64,000 nucleotides of DNA from Brachionus manjavacas (GCA_019054805.1 JAHQIY010000038.1:248001-312000); one strand, 5' to 3'; counted from the stretch's first letter, positions 12,145 through 24,215 are shown. The notes: generated by a model not told the origin, from the sequence alone. Translations and numbers: made by a program.

Positions 12145-13895
12145 GTTAGCAAATTAATTTTAAAAAAAAATGTTAAATCAAATTTTCTACAACATCAAAA
12201 AAATATTTTATTCTTGAAATTTCTAAAGCGTTTTAAGTGTCCTTATGATAAATAGCAAATAAAAAACCAATCAAATTTTTACAGGTATTTTAGAAATTTT
12301 ATTGAAATAAATTTGTCATTAATAATGTCAAGATTAATTCCGATTTAAGTTGGATTTGGTTTTTTTAACAAAAAATCATTGTCTTGCTTTTTTGGGTGAC
12401 CTCAAAAAAGTGAAAAAAAGAAAAATCTAAAAAAAATACAAACATTCTGTCGCCATTTCATTCTCGAATTAAGCTTGACACAATTTTCCAAAAATAATTA
12501 TTCCCAAAGGATAAGAAACACTGCATTTTAAAGAATACATTTTTTTATTTTTCCTCCTGAAATTAGCAAATTGGAAAAAAATATGCTACTCTTTTGTAGA
12601 TATTTTTTATTGAAAAGTTATTTTTTGCTATTTTTTTTATTCATAAATTGTTGCCTATCAAAAGTATGAAAAATTAAAATTATAAAGTAGATTTTTTAGC
12701 TTTGAAATTGTATAGACATTTTTTCAGATACCCGAAAATGTATCTTTTGAATTTTTATCCGAATTTAAAATGGTATTTCTTCAAAAATTACAACCCGAGC
12801 TAATTTTTTAGCCAACTTGAGTTTTCTATTGAGAATTTTTTATTTATTTTAATAAATTTAATATAAAATTTAACTTAAATTGACTTATTTTTGAAAAAAG
12901 CATATTTTTAAATCGATCCTTGTGATTTTTGAGATTGACTACAAAATAATAGAACTAAATGATAAAATACCATTGTTTTTTCCTCCAAGCTTAACATCAG
13001 CCATACTCTTTAATTTAAGTCACACACTTAATTTTATATTCAAAATGAGTTTTGAAAGAACATTTTAAAGATTTAAAAATTTCACAATAATAATTTTAAA
13101 AATAAAAAAATTTAATAATTTTTTATAAAATGAATTAAAATCGGCTCTGTCAATTTAATCAGCTGATAAAATAAATCTATCACCATAAACCAAAAAAGTC
13201 AAAAAAATCTAAAAAATGTATAAATATTAGAATGCATTTCTAGCAGCTGGATTAAGCTGATACAATTAAAAGAAATAATTATTTTCTCTTATGAAAACAG
13301 TAATTAAATCCATAAATTTTTTTTTATATATTTTTTGTTCTAAAATACATTAAAAAAATAAATTTTAAAACTAAATATAAAAAAGCTAAACGAAATGTTT
13401 TAATATCAAAGTTAAAATATATTGATTAAATATTAAATAAAAATAGTAAATGAATTTAATCATGTTTGTTTATTTTTTCAAGCTTTAACACCATTTTCAA
13501 AAGCTGTATTCTTTTTTGTTTAGATTTGCTAATTATTAATACAGTTAATCAATATAAAATAAAGATAATTTTTGTGTAGGTTCAAATAATTAATTAGTAA
13601 ATAATTAATATGTACTATTTTCAATATTTAAAATGTTAAATTAATTCAAGTTTCTTCTTACATTTTTAAAATTTTTATTCAACCGGATTATTTTTATTTA
13701 AACTTTTTAATAACAAACAGAAATAACTGGTAGTTAATTTTGAATAATTTTTAAACATTTAAAAAACTCAAGTTGAAGGATCAACAATTAAAAGTTTCCA
13801 TTCAAAATTCAATACAATCACTCTTTTTGTTCTTAAATATAAAAAACTCTGAAACTTGAAATATACTTCTAGTCTCATCACAAAATTTGATCAAA
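12145..13895. other. Divergent intergenic region between PDIA4-like and MCM4
   Basis: About 1.75 kb of A+T-rich DNA between two divergently transcribed genes, so it must hold both promoters. I see no further exon. A pyrimidine tract ending TTCTAG at 13872, 23 bases before the MCM4 ATG, looks like a splice acceptor. Confidence 0.45.
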
Positions 13896-16139
13896 ATGTC
13901 AACCACACTGACCGATACCCTAATGACATCGGAGCAAAGTGCTCCGCAGCTAGTAATTTGGGGCACAAACATCAACATGCACAAGGTGAAAATAAAATTC
14001 CAAGAATTCATCAAAGCATACCTGATTCACGATGAACAGGAACAAAAGAATCTCATGAATGAAGGCATTGACATTACGGAGCCATATTATATGCAGAAGC
14101 TGGAAGAAATGCATTTGATTGAGGAGCCTTTTTTTAATTTCGATTGCTCGCATCTAAAACACTTCAATGTGGAATTGTACAAGCAGCTAGTGTGCTACCC
14201 CATTGAAGTAATGGAAGCATTCGACACGGCTGTCAAAGAGTTCTACTTCACCAAGTTTCCTGATGACGAATTGAACATTCGTGTCCGACCTTACAATGTT
14301 GACAAGGTAACTAGCATGAGAACTTTGAACCCCTCTGACATAGATCAGCTGGTAACCATGACCGGAATGATTATCCGCTTGTCCAACATAATTCCAGAGA
14401 TGGCTGAGGCTTTTTTTCGATGCAGTGTTTGCCAGGCCAATTGCACAGTCAAGCTGGAACGTGGTCGAATACTGGAGCCGACTGTTTGCCAAACATGCAA
14501 CTCGAACCATTCGTATGAAATAATTCACAATAGGTGCACTTTTTTTGACAAACAGCTGATCAAACTTCAAGAGTCACCTGATGAGATGCCTGCTGGCGAG
14601 ACCCCCTGCACAATTGCTTTGTTTGCACGCGACGATTTAGTCGATGCAATTCAGCCCGGAGATCGCGTGGAAGTGACCGGCATTTACAGAGCCATTCCAC
14701 TCAGAGTGAACCCAAAAGCAAGAAACATGAAATCGGTGTACAAAACTCATATAGAGGTGCTTCATTTTCAAAAGCAAGACAACAAGAGGTTGTATGAGGT
14801 GGGCGAAGACATAGATTTAAGTAAAAACATCACTGCCGAAAGAATCATGAAGCTAAAGGCTTTGTCAAAAGAGTCGGACATTTATGACCGCTTGGCAAGT
14901 GCCATTGCACCAGAAATATTTGAAAATGATGATGTAAAAAAAGGCATTTTGCTTCAACTGTTCGGCGGAACGTCAAGTGCACCGGACAAGCACTCTGACA
15001 ACCCTCAACACAACCAAAGCCAATCTGGTCTTCACACGCGTGCCGAAATCAACATTCTTCTTTGTGGTGATCCAGGTACGTCCAAATCACAGCTTTTGCA
15101 GTATGTCTATAGATTGGTGCCGAGAGCGCAGTACACCAGTGGCAAGGGCTCATCTGCTGTCGGTCTAACTGCCTTCATATCCAAAGATGTCGAGACAAAT
15201 CAGTATGTTCTGCAAACAGGTGCACTGGTCTTGGCAGACAACGGTGTTTGCTGTATTGATGAGTTTGACAAGATGAGTGATTATACTCGGGCAGTGTTGC
15301 ACGAAGTAATGGAACAGCAAACCTTGTCCATAGCCAAAAGTGGTATCATTTGTAAGCTAAACGCTAGGACAAGTATTTTGGCAGCCGCCAATCCAATCGA
15401 ATCAAAATGGGCCAAAGGAAAAACAATTGTGGAAAACATCCAACTGCCCCACACTCTCATGTCCAGATTTGATCTTATTTTCTTGATTTTGGACCCAGAA
15501 GATGAGATGTATGACAGAAGACTGGCAACTCATTTAGTTTCGTTGTACCATGTGTCAGACACAATGGAGCCAAGTTTAAATCATTTAGAAATGGACTTGC
15601 TCAAAGATTACATTATGTTTGCCAAGACTCAATTCAAGCCCAAATTGACTGAAGAAAGTGGTCGAGCTCTAACTGAGGCCTATTTGGAAATGAGAAAATT
15701 GGGAAGCGGAAAGGGACAGATTACTGCCTATCCAAGACAGCTGCATTCGTTGATTCGACTCTCGGAGGCTCATGCTAAAATGAGATTTAGCAATTTGGTT
15801 GAAGTGTGTGATGTGGAAGAAGCTAAGCGCTTGCACAGAGAGGCTTTGAAGCAGTCGGCTGTTGATCCGAAAACTGGACGCATTGATGTGGGCATCCTCA
15901 CCACAGGTTACAGTAGTGAAGAGAGAAGAAATAGGGAAAAAATATCTCAGACTTTGAAGAAGATTATTCGCGAAAAAGGAAAAATTACCACTCTGAAAAA
16001 AGAGAGCTTGTACCAGGACTTGTTAACACAATCGGATGTACACATTCAAAAAGATCATTTCGAAAGCGCCCTCAGAGATTTGCAGGAAGATGACTATTTG
16101 ATCATTACAGACCAAGTTATTCGAATACTAAGCAATTAA
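13896..16139 (+). CDS. MCM4: DNA replication licensing factor MCM4
   Basis: Single-exon 747-aa helicase subunit of the MCM2-7 complex, which licenses and unwinds origins in the nucleus. The N-terminus [14 protein letters not shown] followed by [13 protein letters not shown] is MCM4-specific. A C4 zinc motif (CSVC..CQTC) precedes [12 protein letters not shown] and [10 protein letters not shown]. Walker A GDPGTSKS is at residues 391-398, Walker B CIDEFDKM around Asp455, and the arginine finger SRFD near residue 525. A C-terminal winged-helix region follows. It is over 100 residues shorter than human MCM4 because the Ser/Thr-rich N-terminal regulatory extension is missing or lies in an unseen upstream exon. 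The frame upstream of the ATG at 13896 is open only to 13860. It converges with BBS5 with only 166 bp between stop codons. Confidence 0.95.
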   Translation: MSTTLTDTLMTSEQSAPQLVIWGTNINMHKVKIKFQEFIKAYLIHDEQEQKNLMNEGIDITEPYYMQKLEEMHLIEEPFFNFDCSHLKHFNVELYKQLVCYPIEVMEAFDTAVKEFYFTKFPDDELNIRVRPYNVDKVTSMRTLNPSDIDQLVTMTGMIIRLSNIIPEMAEAFFRCSVCQANCTVKLERGRILEPTVCQTCNSNHSYEIIHNRCTFFDKQLIKLQESPDEMPAGETPCTIALFARDDLVDAIQPGDRVEVTGIYRAIPLRVNPKARNMKSVYKTHIEVLHFQKQDNKRLYEVGEDIDLSKNITAERIMKLKALSKESDIYDRLASAIAPEIFENDDVKKGILLQLFGGTSSAPDKHSDNPQHNQSQSGLHTRAEINILLCGDPGTSKSQLLQYVYRLVPRAQYTSGKGSSAVGLTAFISKDVETNQYVLQTGALVLADNGVCCIDEFDKMSDYTRAVLHEVMEQQTLSIAKSGIICKLNARTSILAAANPIESKWAKGKTIVENIQLPHTLMSRFDLIFLILDPEDEMYDRRLATHLVSLYHVSDTMEPSLNHLEMDLLKDYIMFAKTQFKPKLTEESGRALTEAYLEMRKLGSGKGQITAYPRQLHSLIRLSEAHAKMRFSNLVEVCDVEEAKRLHREALKQSAVDPKTGRIDVGILTTGYSSEERRNREKISQTLKKIIREKGKITTLKKESLYQDLLTQSDVHIQKDHFESALRDLQEDDYLIITDQVIRILSN

Positions 16140-16305
16140 TGAGTTAGGGAGAAATTTTTTATTTGTAAAATAGTAGTGGAATTTTAATAATCGTAATTGT
16201 ACAAAATTAGAAATGGTCATTATTTTTTCTGGAACAAAAATCTGAATTTAAAAATCAACTTTTTTTTCTGAATAAGAAAATTTTTAAAAAATAATTTTTT
16301 TCATT

Positions 16306-18637
16306 TTATCCGCTTAAAATATCCCATAAATTTTTGAGTTCATATCCGTCCTTTAGCTTTTCTATAGCTAAGCCAAGCTCTTGACTGTAAACTGGCTCTT
16401 GAATCATGGACTTTTCATTTTGATCATAGGCATAGTAAGAAGCAAAGGCATCTGCATGTTCCTGGCTTTGTTCTATTTCAACGTCGTCAGACTTGCCTAT
16501 CATTGAATTTACTCGCGCTTCTTCGATTGACTGTGTCTAAATTGGAAAATTAATTATCTTCGATGTGATCGTATAATTTAATTCATTTGGTTATGGAATT
16601 TTTTGAACCTTTGAATTAGGGAAAAGAAAATCTTTGGTCAAATTTTCATCAGCCTAGATTTTCTAAAAAAAAACACATTTTATTCATAATCAAAAAACTT
16701 TTTTTATCACTTTATTTTTAATATTACTACTTGAATATTGAAATTTTTTTCTATTGAAATAATAATTTACTTTTGATAACTATTTAGAATTTAATAAAAT
16801 AATAATAAAAGCTGCGGCAAGCAAGCTTGTGGAGGCGGCCTTCAAGGAGGTCCCTATGATAGCACATTGCACAAGGAAAATTACAGAAATAAAAGAACTT
16901 AAAGTTTACTAAAATAAATTAAATTAAAATAAGTACTGCGGGTTATAAAAAAGATTAGGAACTTTTTTAATTTTATCGTCCTAGAATTTCATTTATCACT
17001 TATTTTAATTCGTAATTTTTAAACTAACTTTATTAAATTATTTTTTTTCTACAAATATATTTTTAAGTAAAAAAATACTTCTGAAATATTATTGCTATTA
17101 TTTTTTTTTGGCTTATTTAATTTTTAATTTAATCATCGCCATAATAGGTGTTAATTGAAAATAAATAATAGCTACAATATTTCAGAGGTATTTTTTTTCT
17201 TATAAATATATTTGTGAAAAAATTTCATTTAATTAAGTTTGTTTAAAAATTACGAATAAAAATTAGCGGTAAAAAATTGTAGATTCTTTTTATTTTTTTT
17301 AAACACTTCTCAAATTCATAATCTTCGTAATTACAATATTTAAAAAATATAAAATTTATGATAAAAGAATGAAATAATTGACAAAATTAAAGAAATTGAC
17401 TAAATTTTTTTAAAAGATTAATTTATCCAGTCTTTTCTATAATTAGTTAAAGTTTCTTGTTTACAATTTTTAGTCGATTTTGAAATGAAGATATCTAAAT
17501 AAGTTTCTTTTAGATTTTTAAAATAAAACTGATCAAAGAAATTTAAGAAAAAAAATTTTTATTTACTTTGTCTTCAAGTTCAAAGTCGACACCGAATATT
17601 GGCGAAGAGCTGAATATTTTGTAAAGACTACTTATTTCTTTATAAACATCTTTTAGCTTTTCTTCTGGGTCAATTTTGAATCCAAGAACATAGTTTCCAC
17701 TCTAAAGACAAACAAAATAAGCTCACAATATGGTTTAAATAATTAAAATTACATTTGGCAATGTTTCCACAACAAGAGCTGTACCAAATTTTGAGTCTCG
17801 AATTTTTATTCCTTTCTTAATTGATACAAATAACCAAAAAGTTTTTAAATTAAATTAAAATTTACCATCTGAAGATACGGAACACTAACATTAAAGTTCT
17901 CGTTCATATTCGCATGCCAAATGACTCTTATGTTAGTAATATAAAATGTTCCTAAATTGCCCTGGTCGCTAGATAAATTCCAAACTCCGTTTATTTTATT
18001 ATAAAGCTGTTCCTTTGGTAAATGTTTAAGTTGTCCTTTGTTCAAGAGTGCACCTCTTAATTTAACTTCTCGATATAACTTAGAAGATTCATAAGCTCTT
18101 GAATTAGATTAGACTTTATTTTTTTATTTTTTTCATAAAGTTACTTGTGAACTGATAGAATTGATTGAAACATTCTTGGTGAACCAGGTACCATATAGGT
18201 AAAGATAAATTCGAATTTAACGCCATTGTGCTTAGTCAGAATGAACAGGGATTCAGAAACACCTCTCAGCTTAGTTTTGGAGGGTTTTGTTGTGATGTTC
18301 AAAATACAATTAAGTCCAATCGCTTGAAAAAAAAAAACAAAATTTTCCTCTGGCATTTAAAAGGTTGATGGATTACATAAATTTGTTCGCTGATTTTCAT
18401 CAGCATGCCAGATAAAGCGCAAATTTGTGATTATTATTCTACCGCTTTCACCAGTGTTCCCTTTGGTATCTTCAACAGAGTCCAACGAATCTATTAAGAA
18501 TTCGCCTGAGCGACAATTGAATTCACTTAACAATTATTAATGCAAAGCATGACATTTTTTGTTGAGGCAAGGTCTTACCCAAGGCTGCAATCAAATTTGA
18601 TTTCTCTATCTTGCCAAACATTCATAGATTCACTCAT
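16306..18637 (-). CDS. BBS5: Bardet-Biedl syndrome 5 protein (BBSome subunit)
   Basis: Seven exons (18637-18579, 18525-18377, 18322-18145, 18097-17866, 17815-17753, 17701-17567, 16536-16306) join in frame to 348 aa; human BBS5 is 341. Conserved segments appear in order: [36 protein letters not shown], the first PH-like domain end [10 protein letters not shown], then [48 protein letters not shown] and the C-terminal [15 protein letters not shown]5 belongs to the BBSome, the coat that moves membrane proteins in cilia, and its PH-like domains bind phosphoinositides. Most introns are 47-56 bp; the last is 1030 bp and contains a G+C-rich insert. The gene implies ciliated cells. Identification is certain; exact splice sites are inferred from alignment memory. 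Confidence 0.95.
16812..16872. other. G+C-rich foreign-looking segment inside BBS5 intron 6
   Basis: About 60 bases (starting GCTGCGGCAAGCAAGCTTG) with far higher G+C than the surrounding intron. On the plus strand it reads open as [15 protein letters not shown] and on to a stop near 16913, antisense to BBS5. I cannot identify it. It may be a transposon scrap or a retroposed gene fragment. Confidence 0.4.
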
Positions 18638-19055
18638 TTTAATTTTTGTAGATTAAAGTAGCAAAATTTTTGTAAAATATTCAACATTTTGAAAATTTTT
18701 TTAAAATAAATTATCAGGTTGTCATGGCAACAGACAAATAAAATGACCATTTGTAAAAAATCAGTAATTCAATTGCTTTTTTTTGAAAAAATAAATTATC
18801 AAAAGTTTTAAATTGATCTTTTAAAGAACATTTTTTTTTAATTCACTAAAAGTGTTGACCAAATTTTGAATTTTTTCAACTTGTTAAATTTATGACAATA
18901 ATTTGTTATAAATAGCACCAGTTGTTTTGAAAGGACCTGGTAATAAGAAAATTCAAAAAATAAAAAAAAAGATTTTGTGGTTGCATGATGCTTTTATTTA
19001 AATTACAATGTATACAAATAGATATAATTCAAAGCGTTCTATCCAAGGATCGAAT

Positions 19056-19061
19056 TTTATT
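19056..19061 (-). promoter_or_regulatory. Poly(A) signal AATAAA of RPS29
   Basis: Canonical AATAAA on the minus strand about 63 bases past the RPS29 stop codon. Confidence 0.6.
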
Positions 19062-19123
19062 GAATGCATAAGTGTTGAATTGTATCCATTGTAACCTTCA
19101 TACAGCCACATGTGATTATTTTT

Positions 19124-19407
19124 CTAATCTTTCTGAAAATCAAAAGTAAATAAATAAATGAAAAAATAATTTTTTTGTTTAAACCGACCTTGTAGAAACC
19201 AATATCGTTGGCGTATTGTTTGAAGCATCGACGGCAGATCATCATACCGTATTTTCTGATAACACCATGAGAGCTGGCGCAAACACGGCTTCAATAAATT
19301 TATTACCATCGAAGCTTTAGGGTGTTTTCAATCAAGTAAATTTACCATTGTCTTGATCCTGGACCATAGTTTCTTGGATGTGTTTTGTGGATATTGGCGA
19401 AACCCAT
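19124..19407 (-). CDS. RPS29: 40S ribosomal protein S29 (uS14)
   Basis: Three exons (19407-19346, 19288-19189, 19132-19124) give exactly 56 aa, the family's usual length. It begins [20 protein letters not shown], continues [14 protein letters not shown] and ends [17 protein letters not shown]. The four zinc-binding cysteines (CRVC and ICRRC) are intact. The protein sits in the head of the small ribosomal subunit. The last exon codes only Lys-Asp-stop, nine bases, after a 56-bp intron with a strong TTTTCAG acceptor. Most gene finders would therefore miss the true C-terminus. It lies in a minus-strand series with BBS5 downstream (487 bp) and the RPP38-like gene upstream (473 bp). Confidence 0.93.
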
Positions 19408-19880
19408 TTTAAGTTTTTTTATTATTTAAATTTAACTTAATAAATTCTAAATATTAATTTAATAAATTAGATTATTTACATAAAAAAAAACTTGAGTTCA
19501 TGAAAAAAAAGATATCAAGAAAAAAATCTAAAAACCAAGCATGCTTTCTAAGCTCAAAATTCTCTATACGTATTTTTGCCGAGTACACACACTAAAAAAG
19601 AATAAAATAATGCAAATTATTTTTTTGAGCAAATTTTTTTTCCAAAAAGCATTTAATTCAAAATAATTTTGGAGGAACATAGAAAATTTGGTTGCAAAAA
19701 AATTTAACAAAATGTCAAGGCAACATTATTAATGCAAAATTAAAAAAACTAGCTTTTAAAAATTCATTTGTTGAGTTAATTTATATTTTTTTTCAATAAA
19801 AATATTTTTTTATTAAAAATTTTTGCTACGATTTCATAATTTAAATTAAAAAAATGAAAAAAAAAATGCTCTAAATAATT

Positions 19881-20660
19881 TTATTCTTGCATCTTTTCTA
19901 AAATTAAATTTTCATCTCCGAATATTATAAAATCGTCACTTTCAAAATCAACAAAAGGACTTTTACTTGAACGATTGATTGAAATGAAATCAGAGCCAAA
20001 AGATTGCATTTGCTCATTAATGTCAATTTTTTTATCTTGGTTCAGATCCACTTTGTCCAAACTTTTATTTACATCTTCGATCATTATATTCGAATCTAAA
20101 AAATTGACTGATGTGAATGGATTTTTCAAGGGGTTTAACAAGGGAACTATTTTATTTTGAATTTCTTCCAAAAAAATATTGAACAACTCTTCATAATTTT
20201 GATTAGATTCTGATTTTGTATCATTAGCTTTGCAGATTGCCAAAGCGCTGACGGTTTTAATATTGAAAACTTTGGAAAGACTGTTTAAATTGTTCACACA
20301 GCCGGCAGGAGTTTTGGACATTGAACACATAACCTGAATATGTCTGGTTAAGACTGACAATGGTTTACAGCTTTTGCAAATAAGGATCAATGCAAAATTA
20401 GAAGGACTTTTCTCCATTGCTTTGCTAATAGAGTTAATTCCTATTTTTATTTTTGATTTGATATAAAGACCGAAATCGGGCTTGGCAGCTGGTTTTAGTG
20501 TATTCTTCATTTTACGCACTTTTTTAGGCAAAGTTTTTTTTCGTCGCAGATTTGGCTCTTTGGCAAAATAATTCTCCAAAAATTGTACAATTATTTCACA
20601 ATTTTGCTCACTAATATCAGGCCACGCAAAATTTTCGTTCACTATTAATTTTCGATTCAT
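19881..20660 (-). CDS. RPP38: RNase P/MRP subunit p38-like (L7Ae family)
   Basis: Single-exon 259-aa protein. A basic region (RRKKTLPKKVRKMK) precedes an L7Ae/L30e-type RNA-binding domain: KIGINSISKAMEKSPSNFAL, ILICKSCKPLSVLTRHI, then VFNIKTVSALAICK. This order and spacing match RPP38, the kink-turn-binding protein subunit of nuclear RNase P and RNase MRP (tRNA 5' maturation and rRNA processing). The acidic C-terminal tail is poorly conserved. The ATG at 20660 follows directly after a pyrimidine-rich tract ending AAAAG, i.e. a splice-acceptor-like site touching the start codon. It lies only 154 bp downstream of the Kish-B stop, in the same direction. Another L7Ae protein is possible but less likely. 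Confidence 0.75.
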   Translation of the reverse strand: MNRKLIVNENFAWPDISEQNCEIIVQFLENYFAKEPNLRRKKTLPKKVRKMKNTLKPAAKPDFGLYIKSKIKIGINSISKAMEKSPSNFALILICKSCKPLSVLTRHIQVMCSMSKTPAGCVNNLNSLSKVFNIKTVSALAICKANDTKSESNQNYEELFNIFLEEIQNKIVPLLNPLKNPFTSVNFLDSNIMIEDVNKSLDKVDLNQDKKIDINEQMQSFGSDFISINRSSKSPFVDFESDDFIIFGDENLILEKMQE

Positions 20661-20814
20661 CTTTTAAAAGAAAAATTAATATTTTTTTAATTATTTAAAA
20701 AAGAAGTAGATAGCCTCGAAAATAAATTCGAGGATTTTGAATATTCAATAAATCTTTTAATTTTTAAAAATAAAATTTTTTATTAATCTAATGATATAAA
20801 AATTAAAATCATGT

Positions 20815-21112
20815 CTATCTGAAAAAGACGATCCATGCAGCCATTGTTACACAAGCAATACTGACTAAATGGTGAAGCCGGGTTCCAATAACTGATGCTA
20901 ATTTAAAAATAAATAGGATTAAATTTTTTGTTTAAATTAAAAAATGTACCTTTGTAAAAGATGCCGGCAAAGCCTTTTTTTTCACTGAGAAAAATTTGTC
21001 TTATTTTAGGTATTCTTCTAAAATAAGAACATGAGCAAATAACTAGTATAAAGAGGACGAGAAGTCCATCAAAAGAGTAAGCTAAGCAAAACAAAAGTAA
21101 GACAAAATTCAT
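20815..21112 (-). CDS. Protein Kish-B (TMEM167B-like)
   Basis: Two exons (21112-20950 and 20897-20815, 52-bp intron) give 81 aa. The core SFDGLLVLFILVICSCSYF, LSEKKGFAGIFYKA and VIGTRLHHLVSIAC matches TMEM167B/Kish-B closely, with two predicted membrane spans. Kish proteins act early in the secretory pathway at the Golgi. I chose the ATG at 21112, which follows TTTCAG directly. An in-frame ATG at 21133 would add seven residues but reads through that acceptor-like site. The ten residues before SFDG are longer than in vertebrates and hydrophobic. Same strand as, and 154 bp upstream of, the RPP38-like gene. Confidence 0.85.
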
Positions 21113-21261
21113 CTGAAATTTGAAAATTACCATTGACCATCTATTTGAATTAATTTTTTAAAAATTAAAAAAAAATTAAATACTTTACTGCATAATTTTT
21201 TCAATTTTTTTTATTCTAGCTAAATTAATTAGCCATTAGTTTACCCAAAATTTGAAGTATA

Positions 21262-22081
21262 AATTTAACTAAGAAACTTGCTAAAGTAGGAGGTGTTTAA
21301 AGTCCCAAACTAAAGTATAAGATATTATAAAAAGTCCGGTTAATTAAAAATGGTATCGAATTTTCTATAAACTCCTCATTTGATAATTTTTCACTTGAAA
21401 TCCTGTGTGTTCTATAATCTTAAAGGCTATCCTTTTTTCATTTTCAGCCTATACAATCCTCTTAATAAACTTCTTCTTTTCGAACTTATCTCAAAAATTT
21501 CAAAAAACTGAACTAAATTTATAGATGGCGGAGACCTCAATTCGAAAACCGAACAAATTGGATGTATTGGAGAAAATGAAAATGGTCAAGTACTTGAAAG
21601 AGTTTTAAATGAGCTCAATGTTTCAGGAATCAATAATAAGTCACCAACTTTCAATATTTTTAACAGACAACACTTTGCAATTCTAGACGTTTTTCTTGCA
21701 ACTTCTTCATTCTTAGACAAAATTACTGACTTCAAAGTCCTTGGCAACGATGACATGACAATCGACATACCTCTCAGTGGAACACTTTAAAATGGACAAA
21801 CTTGACTTTAAAAAAGCCGATTGGAACAGCTCTAGAGCAATTTCGAGCTCTGATCAAAAGCAACCACCTTCAAATATTAATGAACTAAATGAATTCATTA
21901 CTAATAATATCCTTGAAGCAACTGAAAAAAGAATCCTACTTGAAAGTAATTAGCATTCTCACTTAATTTAAGTGAAAATGTACGTTTTCATAAATTTGAC
22001 TAAGAAACTCGTTAAAGAAGGAAGTGTTTAGAGTCTCAAACTAAAGTCCAAGACATCATAAAAAGTCCGAGCGACATTCCA
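21262..22081. repeat. ~80-bp imperfect direct repeats flanking a LINE fragment
   Basis: The block at 21262-21343 (ACTAAGAAACTTGCTAAAG .. AAAAAGTCCG) recurs at about 21996-22075 (ACTAAGAAACTCGTTAAAG .. AAAAAGTCCG) with roughly 80% identity. The LINE endonuclease scrap lies between them. They could be an old, long target-site duplication. Confidence 0.5.
21445..21955 (+). pseudogene. Degenerate non-LTR retrotransposon (LINE) endonuclease fragment
   Basis: Plus-strand frames read YNPLNKLLLFELIS, a stop, then IDGGDLNSKTEQIG .. ILDVFLATSSFLDKI .. VLGNDDMTIDIPL. This is the order of a LINE apurinic endonuclease domain; the catalytic SDH motif near the end has been lost. After a frame change near 21790 it continues LDFKKADWNSSRA .. 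INELNEFITNNILEAT, the linker that normally follows the endonuclease. Stops and the frameshift make it a fossil. The distal part (from about 21845) is also present, inverted, at the outer end of the right palindrome arm. Confidence 0.7.
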
Positions 22082-22209
22082 GGTAGCTATAGGACCGCAT
22101 AGCCAAAATCCAAGTCCGTACTTTTGAAAAACTTGATTTTAGACTTTAAAAGAACTCTGGCTAAAGTAAATATTTAAAAACTGTTTTGCTTTATTTTTAA
22201 AAAGTGTTT

Positions 22210-22225
22210 GGTCTTTAAAAAGACC
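22210..22225 (-). promoter_or_regulatory. Histone 3' stem-loop of H3 (unit 1)
   Basis: On the minus strand AAACCCCC precedes GGTCTT-TTTA-AAGACC, a six-base-pair stem with four-base loop. This is the metazoan replication-dependent histone mRNA 3' processing hairpin. AAATAAAGCAAAA follows about 20 bases on. Confidence 0.92.
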
Positions 22226-22274
22226 GGGGGTTTAAATATTTATAAATGTACAATATTAATTGACAATATAGAAT

Positions 22275-22802
<528 letters not shown>

Positions 22803-23307
22803 TCAAGGTTATAAACATTGAACTTTTTGTTGAACTTAATTTTATTTCCATGTTTATAACAAATTTATAACGTAAATATTATGAGTGTGTTTTTATTTTG
22901 AATAAATAAACTTAATTATAATTTGAACTTTAACCTTGATTATAATCACCATAACATTTTCTTTTGATAAAAATTTTGTTTTCAACTTTTGTTTGTAATC
23001 AAATTATAAAATAAATTAAAAAAAAAAAGCCAAACTGAATTTAAAAAAAATAAAAATTAGCCGTAAAATTATTTAACAATTTACTCGAGACAAAAAATTT
23101 CCTTCTTGACTACAAAATATTCTTTAACTATTTTTAATGCTTTAATTTGATTAATTTAAGAAAAAAAAATTGAATTTTTAAAATGACTAGGAAATGGCAA
23201 CTTTTTAATGAAATAACATGTTTAAAGAGTTTTGAATAATTGTCAAATCTAAATTGGAATTGTCTAATTATTTTTAACATTTCATTGTTTATCAGAATCA
23301 TTAAATT

Positions 23308-23870
23308 TTGGTCATCTATTAATAGACTGACAAAAAAAAATTAAATTTTACCGACAAAAAAGACTAAATCTACTGCCAAAAATACTACAGTTGATGACAA
23401 ATAAATTAATTAACTGATAAAATAATTATTTGAGAGACAAAAATACTTTTTGATTGATTAATTATAAAATAAAAAATAATAATAATAATAATAATAAATA
23501 ATTTTTACAAAAAATAATTAATTTTTTGTAAACTCGTTAAAGAAGTATATATTTTCTAATAATTATTATTGTAGCCTCAAAAGATAATTTTGAGGCTACA
23601 TTAAAAATCGAAATCGTGAACTATGACACCAAAATCGGAAGGAAGTTACACACGATTACGACAAATTGTTTTGTCCAAATCTCATCATTAAGCTAGAGTC
23701 AACTTTGAGAAAACGTCACAATATAAGTTCATTCATTACAATCTATGTGAATTACATTATTAAATAGCTTAATTAGAACTGAAATAAAATATAAACAAAA
23801 CCTATCTATAAAATAGGTTCTTTTTCGTCAGTGAAAAATTATTAAAAAGTCATCTCGATTTGTAAAATAG
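23308..23870. repeat. Interspersed repeat forming much of the H2A-H3 spacer (unit 1)
   Basis: This segment starts with CATCTATTAATAGACTGACA, is rich in GACAAAAA motifs, has an (AAT)n run at about 23470-23500 and a perfect 13-bp-stem hairpin at 23570-23600 (TGTAGCCTCAAAA..). It continues through TTGTCCAAATCTCATCAT. A diverged copy stands alone at 34436-34950, so this is a dispersed repeat rather than only histone spacer. No coding potential. Confidence 0.7.
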
Positions 23871-24199
23871 TGAAAATTAAGAAGATTGATTATTAATGAA
23901 AAAAAAATTTGATTTTAAATTTTCCTTGCTATTTCAATGTGAAATTTGGATAAAATAATTGAAAATTTGTTGAATTAATTATATAAAATCATTTGGTTTC
24001 TATTACATTCGAAGAAGGCAGTAAATGCCAAAAAATTGATAATCAAAATAGAATTTTCAAAAATTAATTAGAAAAATTTATTTAATGATAAAGTGTTTTT
24101 TAATTTTCAATTTTAGACATATTCAAAAAAAACAATGAAATGTTTAATTTTGAATGCAGAAAAAAAGGTTATTTTGCTTTATTTTTTGAATATTTAAAT

Positions 24200-24215
24200 G
24201 GCCTTGAAAAAGGCC
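24200..24215 (-). promoter_or_regulatory. Histone 3' stem-loop of H2A (unit 1)
   Basis: On the minus strand CCCCC precedes GGCCTT-TTTC-AAGGCC. AAAAATAAAGCAAAA follows about 20 bases downstream. The hairpin is intact although the H2A frame is broken. Confidence 0.92.

Noticed and set aside
13887..13895. TTG start three codons before the MCM4 ATG
   Set aside because: Non-AUG start has no support. ATG at 13896 gives the expected N-terminal region.
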